This document shows, piece by piece, positions 13,590-23,600 of a DNA stretch of 64,000 nt; position 1 is the stretch's first letter, and each line of letters starts with the position of its first letter. The notes beneath the pieces were generated by a model that did not search any database, was not told the origin of the DNA, and saw only the letters and a program-made list of their open reading frames with translations. A program made the position numbers and the translations under genes. This DNA comes from Trileptium ribeirensis (lineage: Eukaryota > Nematoda > Enoplea > Enoplida > Thoracostomopsidae): the NCBI GenBank assembly GCA_030248225.1, contig JASANE010012524.1:1-64000 (forward strand), written 5' to 3'.

Positions 13590-13930
13590 TTAGAAAATGA
13601 TAATCGCTCCCAATTTTTCTACAACTTTAGCCTATTTTGCCGATTTTCCGCAGTTTTTGCTATGATTTTTTCCGATTTTTACGAATTTGTACAAATATTT
13701 TCTAAACTTTCCTCACTTTTGTCAATTTTCACAAAATTTTCTGCCTGCATATGCTGCGCCGGTGGAGGGGAGGGAGCAGAGACTCTGGCGGTAAAGAAGT
13801 GGTTTAAATATGAACTAGGAGTCGAACTCTCAGGGAGTCTAAATGGGGGTATGACAGTCGGGAGGCGACGCCCTACCACCCTTTGGATACCTAATCCTCA
13901 GAGCAATAATACCGGCTGCAGTGTTTTAAT
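13590..13930. repeat. Dispersed repeat, pyrimidine-rich part plus GC-rich part
   Basis: A run of TTTTCNNATTTT-like words is followed by a G-rich block with GCGCCGGTGGAGGGG. The same layout recurs at 37400-37530 and 37795-37930, the last containing GCGCAGCGCCTTGGGCGCGG. The long plus-strand frame at 13581-14006 falls in it and is probably not a gene. Confidence 0.5.
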
Positions 13931-15014
13931 AATGCAGAACGTATTGGCAGTTGGTAATCATTTTAGCTCAAACTCGCCTAAGTCTTTAGTTGTTAGTGAT
14001 TGCTGATGTCATGGTATAGCTATGCGTGAGAAAACAACTTGAAGGTACGCGAATTTTACCAAAACGTATTCGACTACAAGATATACCTAAGTTTTCTGAA
14101 ATCGCGAATATTACCGATAAATAGAAGACGCAAATATTACAGCTAACAAGCTACCTTGTCGGAAAATTCCACGGCGTTAGAATCCGAGATTTTATTATTC
14201 TTACGAAAAGTAAGTCACTGTAGCCCATTGGGCCGAGCCAGCTTTGTACCATAAAGCTTCGGCACTCATTGCGTCAACAAAGCTAACGACGCTGTATGCT
14301 TAGGAATTAGCTTTCGCTCAACGTCGAAACGCACAATTTTTCATTATTTGATTTAGAACACTGCTCTCCTACGCAACAAGACAAACCCAAGAATCCTCGG
14401 CATCTATTAACACAATGCTTCGGCATCTATTAACAGGCGTCCACACAGATGGTGCTCACTAGCAATGCATCGATGGTATCATGACCGTCCCTTTGCCCGA
14501 AATTCCATTTGCATTTCCGATTTACCATTCAACCCATATAAATTACTACGCTTACGATTCGAACATATCTATGAACTTCATAATTTCGTTTTAATGGACA
14601 TTAATCACTATTACTTGTTTTTGTTTAGCTATAAACTGGTCGTATGAACCTTAGTCTGTTACTGTACGCCGCTTTCTTTTAGTTAGCGGACGCCAGCGTT
14701 TGCATTTGTAAAATCCTCCGTTATTACAGCAGTACCGATGTGCCATAAATGAAATGACAAATTTAATTGTTATGAACAGAAATTTAGCGTCGAAGCAGTG
14801 TTATGCCGTTTACAGGTATCATAATCTGATATTGTTGCTGGTTTATCTGAAAGGTCCATAAAACTCGGCTAATAGGAAATTTATTTGACTATTTTATAGT
14901 ATTTGCTTCTATAATTTGTGTTATCCTGTACTTCCTATACCCACTGTTGTCGATTCTTCCTAAACGTGGACTACATTTATCAACACCGGTTTCATGCTTA
15001 CGGAGCAGTCTCAG

Positions 15015-15123
15015 CACTCGAAACTGAATCAATCTTCAGTGATAAAGAGGAAAATAACATTACTGTCCTGCAGATTGGGGTGCCAAATGTGACCAGAACA
15101 CAAATCGCCAATGCTAAATTATG
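15015..15123 (+). CDS. Candidate exon, possibly alpha-2-macroglobulin/TEP-like
   Basis: This is an open segment from an acceptor CAGTCTCAG to a donor ATG/GTAAAA. It reads LETESIFSDKEENNI, later IGVPNVTRTQIANAK. The order ET-x-x-(I/L)-F then VPN-x-T-x-T is reminiscent of the ETW...VPDTITTW region of thioester-containing proteins. The similarity is by eye only, and the exon ends in phase 2 while the next candidate needs phase 0, so they cannot be joined directly. A missing exon, a pseudogene or coincidence are all possible. Confidence 0.25.
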
Positions 15124-15319
15124 GTAAAATAAAATCCGCTGAAACTGCTAGTTTTATAAATAGCGTTAGCACAACCCGTAGGGCAGTAATGTTTAATTGA
15201 ACTTTTGTACTATAATAGATCAGCCGTTGTTATCACAGGCAGTACTTTAGTGTTGCCTAGCTTTCCAGTGCAATTTAAACCTTATTGCTCGACTCAAACG
15301 CCGTAATACTTTGTTACAG

Positions 15320-15491
15320 GATTCTTCCATTTGTGCTATTTCAACTCTGGAAGTTTTTCCGCAGCATATTTTTATCGACCGTTCATTTGAGATCCGCGTG
15401 ACATTGAAAAATTTGCGTGCCGTTCCGTTGCGCAACGTCAATGTATCAGTTTCAGTATTTCAGGAATATTATGATGAAAAACATATACAGG
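15320..15491 (+). CDS. Candidate exon, beta-sandwich-like segment
   Basis: Strong splice signals bound it: acceptor TTTGTTACAG and donor CAGG/GTAAGT. The frame of about 57 codons shows alternating hydrophobic strands, with LEVFPQHIFI, then FEIRVTLKN and VNVSVSVFQEYYDEK. In macroglobulin-family proteins a VF-x-PFF segment followed by beta strands sits just after the VPDTITTW region, matching the order of the previous candidate. Transglutaminase C-terminal barrels have a similar look. I regard this as a probable exon of an unidentified gene on the plus strand. Confidence 0.4.
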
Positions 15492-15794
15492 GTAAGTTTT
15501 TACTTATTTTTTTAAATTTCCAAACTGTGGATTCTAATTTCTAAACAGTTAAGATGGGGTGTGTAGACGGAAGACTTGAAACCTTAATAAGTGCTAAAAA
15601 GAATCCATTAACGGCATTTTAAGGATACATTTGTTCAAACAGTTTCTGTCCGAAACACGCCGGTTCTTGGTTTTGTAACGGCACAACTGAACGTGAATTT
15701 TATTTCCGCAATGCAGTGCCAACAATATACGGCTCATGATGAGAATTTTGCAAATGTATCGCATCTAAGAAAACACCATAAACTGAAAATTCGG

Positions 15795-17745
15795 TCAATA
15801 TGTACACGTTAAGATCAGGAAAGATCCGCCCAGAATATTACAGTTATTATCTAGTATTCTGCAGCAGAAAGTGTGAGACATGCACACGTTAAGATCAGGA
15901 AAAGATCCGCCCGGAATATTGCAGGCATTATCTAGTATTCTGCAGCGGAAAGTGTGAGACATGCACACGTTAAGATCAGGAAAAGATACACCCAGAATAT
16001 TGCAGGCATTATCTAGTATTCTGCAGCAGAAAGTGTGAAACATGTACACGTTAAGATCAGGAAAAGATCCGCCCGGAATATTCCAGGCATCATCTAGTAT
16101 TCTGCAGCAAAAAGTGTAAGACATGTGCACGTTAATTTCGGGAAAAGATCCACAAAGAATATTACAGGCATTATCTAGTATTCTGCAGCAGAAAGTGTGA
16201 GACATGTACACGTTAAGATCAGGAAAAGAACCGCCCGGAATATTGCAGGCAATATCTAGTATTCTGCAGCAAGAAGTGTGAGACATGCACACGTTAAGAT
16301 TAGGAAAAGATCCGCCCGGAATATTGCAGGCATTATCTAGTATTCTGCAGCAGAAAGTGTGAGACATGTACACGTTAAGATCAGGAAAGGAACCGCCCGG
16401 AATATTGCATGCAATATCTAGTATTCTGCAGCAAGAAGTGTGAGACATGTACACGTTAATTTCAGGAAAAGATGTACCCAGAATATGCAGGCATTATTTA
16501 GTATTCTGCAGCAGAAAGTGTGAGACATGCACACGTTAAGATCAGGAAAAGATCCGCCCGGAATGTTGCAGGCATTATCTAGTATTCTGCAGCGGAAAGT
16601 GTGAGACATGTACAGGTTAAGATCAGGAGAAGATCCACCCACAATATTGCAGGCATTATCTAGTATTCTGCAGCAGAAAGTGTGACACATGTACACGTTA
16701 AGATCAGGAAAAGATCCGCCCGGAATATTCCAGGCATTATCTAGTATTCTGCAGAAAAAAGTGTAAGACATGTACACGTTATTTTCAGGAAAAGATCCAC
16801 CCAGAATATTACAGGCATTATCTAGTATTCTGCAGCAGAAAGTGTGAGACATGCGCACGTTAAGATTAGGAAAAGATCCGCCCGGAATATTGCAGGCATT
16901 ATCTAGTATTCTGCAGCAGAAAGTGTGAAACATGTACACGTTAAGATCAGGAAAAGATCCGCCCGGAATATTCCAGGCATCATCTAGTATTCTGCAGCAA
17001 AAAGTGTAAGACATGTGCACGTTAATTTCAGGAAAAGATCCACCCAGAATATTAAAGGCATTATCTAGTATTCTGCAGCAGAAAGTGTGAGACATGTACA
17101 CGTTAAGATCAGGAAAAGAACCGCCCGGAATATTGCAGGCAATATCTCGTATTCTGCAGCAAGAAGTGTGAGACATGCACACGTTAAGATTAGGAAAAGA
17201 TCCGCCCGGAATATTGCAGGCATTATCTAGTATTCTGCAGCGGAAAGTGTGAGACATGTACACGTTAAGATCAGGAAAAGAACCGCCCGGAATATTGCAG
17301 GCATTATCTAGTATTCTGCAGCAGAAAGTGCGAAACATGTACACGTTAAGATCAGGAAAAGATCCGCCCGAAATATTCCAGGCATCATCTAGTATTCTGC
17401 AGCAAAAAGTGTAAGACATGTGCACGTTAATTTCAGGAAAAGATCCACCCAGAATATTACAGGCATTATCTAGTATTCTGCAGCAGAAAGTGTGAGACAT
17501 GTTCACGTTAAGATCAGGAAAAGAACCGCCCGGAATATTGCAGGCAATATCTAGTATTCTGCAGCAAGAAGTGTGAGACATGCACACGTTAAGATTAGGA
17601 AAAGATCCTCCCGGAATATTGCAGGCATTATCTAGTATTCTGCAGCGGAAAGTGTGAGACATGTACACGTTAAGATCAGGAAAAGAACCGCCCGGAATAT
17701 TGCAGGCATTATCTAGTATTCTGCAGCAGAAAGTATAAGACATGG
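15795..17745. repeat. 81-bp minisatellite, about 24 units
   Basis: Units of 81 bp carry TCTAGTATTCTGCAGCAGAA, ACACGTTAAGATCAGGAAAA and a GGAATATTGCAGGCATTA block. Variant markers (TGTGCACGTTAATTTC at 17011 and 17416) are 405 bp apart, so five-unit blocks were duplicated. The unit is 27 codons, so the minus strand stays open over most of the array (17800-16418, then 16454-15795 after a one-base shift near 16485). It would encode a cysteine-containing repeat with CCRILDNACNIPGGSFP. I see no splice or start evidence beyond one ATG at 17800, so I call it a satellite, with coding as an open question. Confidence 0.93.
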
Positions 17746-17749
17746 CTGT

Positions 17750-19110
17750 ATAAAATGCTGCCAAGTATGTTTCTTTTTCGTTGAAATGAATAAAACCCAC
17801 CTCTGCGCGAATTGCTCTGTTAAACGCACTTATCGAAATTCTTTTCAGAAAAACAGATTATAACCGCAAGATCAAAATGATCTAAAGTCCAAAAGCAAAT
17901 TAAATATTCTATTTTGTGTGTATTGGTACCTCTGCAGCTAACAATCTTAAACTGATAATATTTGGTCATTGTCTTGGAGAAACGTTTCGAGCTTCGTTGC
18001 TTTGTGGTGACTTCGCAATAACTTGTGATATATTTTTTGGGTTTATGGTGTCTCCTGGCATTTAGTGCTCTTTATTGATTGACCACATGAAGAAATAATT
18101 TGAAATTGCAGAGGCTAAAACTTATATATAATAAATCTATCAATTTTTGTATATATGTGTGGTGCCAACAGGAAAAGTTATCGGCGATCGGCAAATTCTT
18201 GCTCAAAAATGTGAACATAAGAGACATTCCTGTTGGCACTGAGACAACGCACAGAAAATGTTATCCAAATAACAACTGCAGCCTGGCTTTTTAACACTCA
18301 TTAGCGAGAAAAATTTCTGATTTGCTGACCACGATTTAATGTGTAGATATCGTTGTTGCTATACCGAACCAGATAAAACCATAAATTCAGTAAGACTACC
18401 TCACACAGATATGATGGTGACAAAACTTGGTAACTTGATGATATGCAATTGCATATGGCAACAACCATTGATTATATCTCCGTTTATGTATTACATTTAT
18501 TTGTGCGCAGAATTAAATCTGCCTGCTTGGAAACGCCGGTGTTTAGACATGTATTCTGACGGAAGGATACGGAATTATTTGAGGTGGAATATCTCATTGG
18601 CAGGAAACACGACATGCAAACGCCATATCTAAATTTGAGAGATGTTTAATTTTGCTTCTATTTGAGACTTCCACTTTGATTGTCTATTTGAGAAATATAC
18701 AGCTGTTTGGGCCCAGATTTTACAATTCTATCACACACAGCTCTTAGTACTACACATGGTTGCACAAAATTCCTTGCTGCCACTGCCGTCAGACTATGGT
18801 ATTGTTTCGGATGTATTAGTCCTTCAACGATACGTACCTCACAAAGTACAGCTAGGTTGCAGTTAAATTACTTGCTGTTCAAATCCAAGCGCAGAAGTCC
18901 GCTCTCGTGCCTAATGTGGTGTAAGTACAAACGTCTTTAATTCTGCGCAATTTCAATGAAGGCAGATAATAAATCATTAAATGCAATTATAATATCAAAG
19001 TATTTCATTTACTGTGGCTACATTGTCAAATACAGCGAGTGTCTAATGTCCACTCTAATTTGCGTTGAAATATACGCATGTTGTTTGGATCTACTAATTC
19101 GTTGGTTTCC
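17750..19110. other. Stretch with weak exon candidates
   Basis: An acceptor TGCCAACAG at 18172 precedes an open segment to about 18292 reading KLSAIGKFLLKNVNIRDIPV, then a stop. A second open stretch at 18339-18632 contains NSVRLPHTDMM and LGNLMI. Both faintly resemble macroglobulin-family spacing (F-x-I...IG-x-IPI and a V-x-LP...GDLM block), but phases do not fit the upstream candidates, and no GCGEQ thioester motif is seen. Treat as unproven. Confidence 0.25.
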
Positions 19111-19116
19111 CTTTTG

Positions 19117-20025
19117 CAACATTGAAACATTACTGTTCACTTACATAACCTATGTCCGACCAATCCTAGAATATGCATCTTCTGTGTGGTCCCCAGTTTA
19201 TGTTGGTGATATAGACGCAGTTGAGCGAGTTCAACGCTACTTTACAAAACGTATATTCGCTCGCAAAGGCCTCCAATATGCGCCGTACAGCGAGCGGTTA
19301 CGGTTTTTGAAACTGAGCCACTGGAACTGAGAAGGTTACACTTCGATCTCGTCACTGTTTTCAAATTTTTGAACAATGAATACAAATCCACAAAGGAACT
19401 ACCGCACTGCATTGATGCAGCTAGGACGCGTGGGCACGTGCTGAAACTAAGCAAGCCTAAATTCAAAACAAACATTTTGAGCCACATCTTCCCTAATCGT
19501 ATTATAAATTCTTGGAACAACTTACCCACACAGGTTGATAATAAAAACTTCGTTACAGCTTTGAACTCGAAAACTTTTAAATCACTGCTCACTCAAGTTG
19601 ACCTCAAACACTATTTGAAATACGACAGAAATATGTAGCAAATGCAAAGGTACTACCCTAACCCAGTATCACAGGTATACTTCTCTCATTATATTCTATT
19701 AAATAATTGACAAACTTACGTATGACACCCAAACAAACTGAAAAAAGTCGCGTATTTTTTGTAACATGACAAACTACTATAGGCAGATATAAGAGGCGAG
19801 GTTTCCGTCCCCTTTTGCTATAATTATTATTCATTTCTTTCTTTAAAATTTGTCTTACTATAAAAATGTATGACAGAGCACTGCGAACGCTACTAAACAT
19901 GTGCGGACGACGTTTAATGATTATTCATTCTTGAGTCGTATGAACGCGTTTCAGAAGCAGAACTCTGCAGTAATGTAAAGTCTCGTATGTACCATAGGAA
20001 CTGAATAAATTTGTATTGTATTGTA
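19117..20025 (+). mobile_element. 5'-truncated non-LTR retrotransposon (CR1/jockey-like LINE)
   Basis: The open frame ending at 19330 contains YVRPILEYASSVWSP and VERVQRYFTKRI, typical of the region after the reverse transcriptase of CR1/jockey-type elements. A one-step frameshift near 19315 moves the reading to LELRRLHFDLVTVFKFLNN, then INSWNNLPTQV and a stop at 19638. The element ends in AATAAATTTGTATTGTATTGTA (tail about 20005-20025), a LINE-type short tandem tail. Everything upstream of the last part of ORF2 is missing, so this is a dead, 5'-truncated copy. Confidence 0.85.
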
Positions 20026-20029
20026 AGGT

Positions 20030-21550
20030 AATGTTATGTTTAAATATTTTAAATGAAAACCTAAGATTTATTTTTTACTGTATTGCGGTGTCGTAAATTA
20101 CTATACAGACTATTCAATGTACGACCCCGTTATTTAAGATTTCTGACAACATTGCTGTGAAACCATTGCAAATATTTATTGTCAAGGATAAATACGAGGT
20201 AACTCATACCGATATTGTTCGTTAACCTCGGCAGAACCCACGATATTTCATTTAATTTCCTTGGTTATATATGTATCTTCGCCGTAGAGACCCCAATCAG
20301 ATTGGCATCACATTCGGGTCGAGCTCGACTAAGGCTCCCTAATATTTGATTTAGACTAACTGCTCTGCATAATAAACCGTGCTACCTACATTGATAGGGG
20401 CAGATGCAGGAAGCAGTTTCACCTTTAAACGAAGTGATTTAGAAGTGAGTCATGTCATCGTCGTGCAGCTAGTGAAGTTTTTCATGAACACACACATAGC
20501 CTTGCTACGATTTGTAATTGCAATATTTATTGCCAGCCGCTTACCAGATTGTTATCCTGTCTGGTCGTGTTGCGGTCTCATCAGTCGTGTCCGATTGATA
20601 TTTTTCAGCCGGATGCGGTGGTCACTACTTCACCGCAAAACGGTTGACGATACAATGCTGTAACACGGACTATCGGAACGAATTTCGCTTTGGCATGCAC
20701 TAGCTACCATGCTAGCAAGTTTATAAGTACACGAATTTAAATTCTTGCATGTGAAAGTGTAAATGTATAACTTACTGATTTTACAAAAACATATGAATTC
20801 ATGATCACACTGTAATTTGAGCTGAGTTGTCATTTGGGCGTGCGACAGTTCAGGTTACTTGAGCGTGGCAGCAATGGGTTGTCCGTGACAATTGTATAGT
20901 GAAGATGACTAGAGGTCCAATGTTTCTTAAAATATATGTTTGTAAACTGTTAAACTGACCGCAGATGAATCGGGCCAAAGTCTGACGAAAATCTAACACA
21001 TCTGACACTTCAAACATTTTAGCGTTTACATTGGGTTTTTCTTCTATGTATGCGATCGCTGATACATTTTTACCGTTTTTTGATTAAAATAAACCCAAGT
21101 GTCGACTAATTACTTGTACTAACACAGTCACAGTTTCAGACATTATAACTTGTTTCGATATTTTTATGAAGAATCTGAGCTTGATTTTTTCAAAGAAACA
21201 GTGTCACGGCAGTTTTCGATTTTCACTCGTTAATACAGCTTCAAAAAGCCATTTAGTTGTAATGCAGAACTACAATTTTTTGGACGGTGTTTCAAAAACT
21301 GCGACAACCTGAATAATTAATATACCTAGACTTCATTGAAAAGGCTTAATAAAGCAACGTTCATACAAAGACGGCGTTGTTTGCATCATAAGCAACTGTG
21401 TGTGATAAGAAATATATTTTTCAAATAAGCATATCTTATTTTATATAGCAACTACTTGTTTTTTCGTTAACTCAGGTTACCTTTTCGTTGCTTTCTAATT
21501 TGAAAATTTGAAAACAAAGAAAATCGGTAACTAATAGCCTAATATTGTAT
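20030..21550. other. Unannotated stretch
   Basis: AT-rich sequence between the LINE tail and the MITE. I found no exon with consistent splice sites and no recognisable domain. Confidence 0.4.
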
Positions 21551-21745
21551 GGCCTATGTGAACTTTAGGGACAGAAGGATACTGCATGCCATGCCGTTCT
21601 CGATATACTAAGCCTACGCCTTAGTCTTAGCCTAAGCTAAGATCCCTATATGAGCCATGTACTAAGCCTACGGCTAAGTCGCCCCCGCTCTAAGCTGTTC
21701 TTTTTCTAACCTTATAACGTCCGGCCCCTAAAGTTCACATGGGCC
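21551..21745. mobile_element. MITE, 195 bp, with 20-bp terminal inverted repeats
   Basis: The left end GGCCTATGTGAACTTTAGGG and the right end, read on the other strand as GGCCCATGTGAACTTTAGGG, differ at one of 20 bases. The interior has ATGCCGTTCTCGATATACTA and TAAGCCTACG/CTTAGTCTTAGCCTAAG words that recur at 13125-13250 and, inverted, at 39560-39625. There is no coding capacity. A target duplication is not clear: TTGTAT lies immediately left but two bases away on the right. Confidence 0.8.
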
Positions 21746-22214
21746 TGTTGTATCAACACAAATGCCTAATTTTTACCAAACCTTTCACGAGCAAAAGTAC
21801 AGCTCAACAATGACACGGAACATATGATTTATTAGTTTCATTTGAATGCCTCTTTCGAAAGTAATGCTGCATACCTTTTGTCTTATTAAATTATTGCGAT
21901 TGATTTTCACAGTGCACAGTATTTTTTACAGTATTATTCAAAAAATAGGTCGAAAGCAATTTTCTTCTTACATTTTTGATAATAAAATTTAAAGTATATA
22001 TTACAAAAATGTTAGAACATTCCCTAAAGCCGTGTCTAACATTGTAATCATCAATAAAATTGTTAGGGCAGGCCACGTGGTTTCGCACAACCTAAGTCTC
22101 GTTATCTGGTTTACACGTGCCAGTACGGCGGTGAATACAGTGGAATAGTTTCAATATATAAATATTCATATGTTTATACATTTTGTTCAGTAAACCGCAT
22201 AATCTGCCATTATT

Positions 22215-22242
22215 TTGAGGAGTTACAACTAAAACTCCTCAA
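22215..22242 (-). promoter_or_regulatory. Perfect stem-loop in K2P 3' region
   Basis: TTGAGGAGTT and AACTCCTCAA form a perfect 10-bp stem with an 8-nt loop. It starts about 24 nt beyond the K2P stop codon, so it would lie in the 3' UTR. The role is unknown; it could affect mRNA stability or localisation, or be chance. Confidence 0.5.
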
Positions 22243-22265
22243 GCATCACCTGATTATTAAATAGT

Positions 22266-23055
22266 CTACCATTTAGAATTATCTCCACAGGCACCACTCA
22301 TTCCTTCCTTATCTGAGCTCTTACTATCCCTGGCCCTTTTCCGCTTTTTATTACCCATATTACCCAAAACTCCCATTTGCATTACACCTAAACTAAATCG
22401 TAATCCATCCGATTCCGACTTTTTGGGCGCGGAAAGTGGTGCTGAAATTGGTCTTCTCGCAGCATTTGTAGCTAGTTGCTCTTCAATTGACTTGGCGCTT
22501 TCATTCGTCTGCCCAGTTGGGGTCATTTTGCTAGTTTCTTTCGGCAACGTCGGTGATGTAAGCTCAGCAAATTCCCCATGAACGGTCCATAATCCTGGAG
22601 ACGATGATTTTACACTAGCGAGTTGTCCTGGAGATATTGGTTCATCACTCGGACTCGCTTGGCTAGTGTCAGACGACCAATGTAGACGAGTCACTACGTC
22701 GCGGTATGAATTTTCCATTCGTGCTTGGACGACACTAATCGACATCGAAACCAGCGATAGCCCAATAAATATCAAAATACATCGTATACCAATATTCCCG
22801 ACTGTATTTGTTGGCACAATATCACCAAAACCGATTGTCGAAAGTGAAATACAAACGTAGTATATACATGTGAAATAGTCCCAATCTGGTTCCCACATTT
22901 CCATAGCACCGGCAACACCACAGATGTAAATTGTGACAATTATGAAAGCAACGAATAGTGGTAACTGTGGATTAGCAGTCATTCCATTAATTCCTGACCA
23001 TGGAGTTATCGTAGATACCATGCTTATACGAGGATCCGCATGATGCATGAATATC
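22266..23055 (-). CDS. K2P (TWK) potassium channel, exon 4: M3, pore 2, M4, cytoplasmic tail
   Basis: This last exon of the four-exon two-pore-domain channel gene encodes residues 208-469. The acceptor AATAATTGCAG puts one base in front to complete the Trp codon begun in exon 3. M3 runs about 239-258. The second pore helix and filter read CISLSTIGFGDIVP (filter TIGFGD at about 280-285), the form usual for the second P-loop of K2P channels. M4 follows at about 291-318 (RCILIFIGLSLVSMSISVV). The tail of about 150 residues is rich in Ser, Thr and Pro, has SPG/TP sites, and ends near a basic KKRKRARDSK cluster before the stop. K2P channels act as dimers in the plasma membrane and carry background K+ leak current. 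Confidence 0.93.
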
Positions 23056-23159
23056 CTGCAATTATTTCTCATATTGTGGCAGTGTTATGCTTTTCCGACA
23101 GACTCGGCCAGTTATAATTACTGTAGCAAAGCATACATATCATACATGACGAAGCAGAG

Positions 23160-23600
23160 ATTCAAGGGGGGCTACCCAGGTTCCTCATCAGAAAACTTAA
23201 ACTGGGGGCACGCATGTACTGTGGGGATCCACTCAACATATAATCTCACAATTTCTCGTTCAAAAAATTTTTGTAGTTGCAAACTGGGGGCACTATTACC
23301 AAAATATGGGCACTTCCAACATTGCCCCGGTGACGACCCCTGCTGGGACTACCCCCTCCTTGATGCCTTGACCTTCTACGGAGGCCCTGGTCTACCGCAC
23401 CCCCCCCCCCCCCTTGCGTACATCCTCCCCCTCCTCGTGTTCAAGGGGAGGGTGGGGTTTATTATCGTTGGCTTTTTCAGGACCCCCTGGAGGGCCTCTT
23501 TCTCCCCGCCACTACCCTACAGAAACGACTTCCGACAAACCCACCAGTCGACCCTGGCTGCCTCTGTAACCGTCTTGAGACCTCGAAGTGTCCTGCATGT
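23160..23600. other. GC-rich insert in K2P intron 3
   Basis: A block of about 440 bp is much richer in G and C than the surrounding intron and contains a run of 14 C near 23400-23413. The plus-strand frame over it (23047-23604) has no recognisable domain. It looks like an inserted element or foreign fragment of unknown family. Confidence 0.5.

Noticed and set aside
13581..14006. 141-codon plus-strand frame
   Set aside because: It falls in a dispersed repeat shared with 37400-37930, and it shows no protein family features.
19242..19592. 116-codon minus-strand frame
   Set aside because: It is antisense to the recognisable LINE ORF2 remnant.
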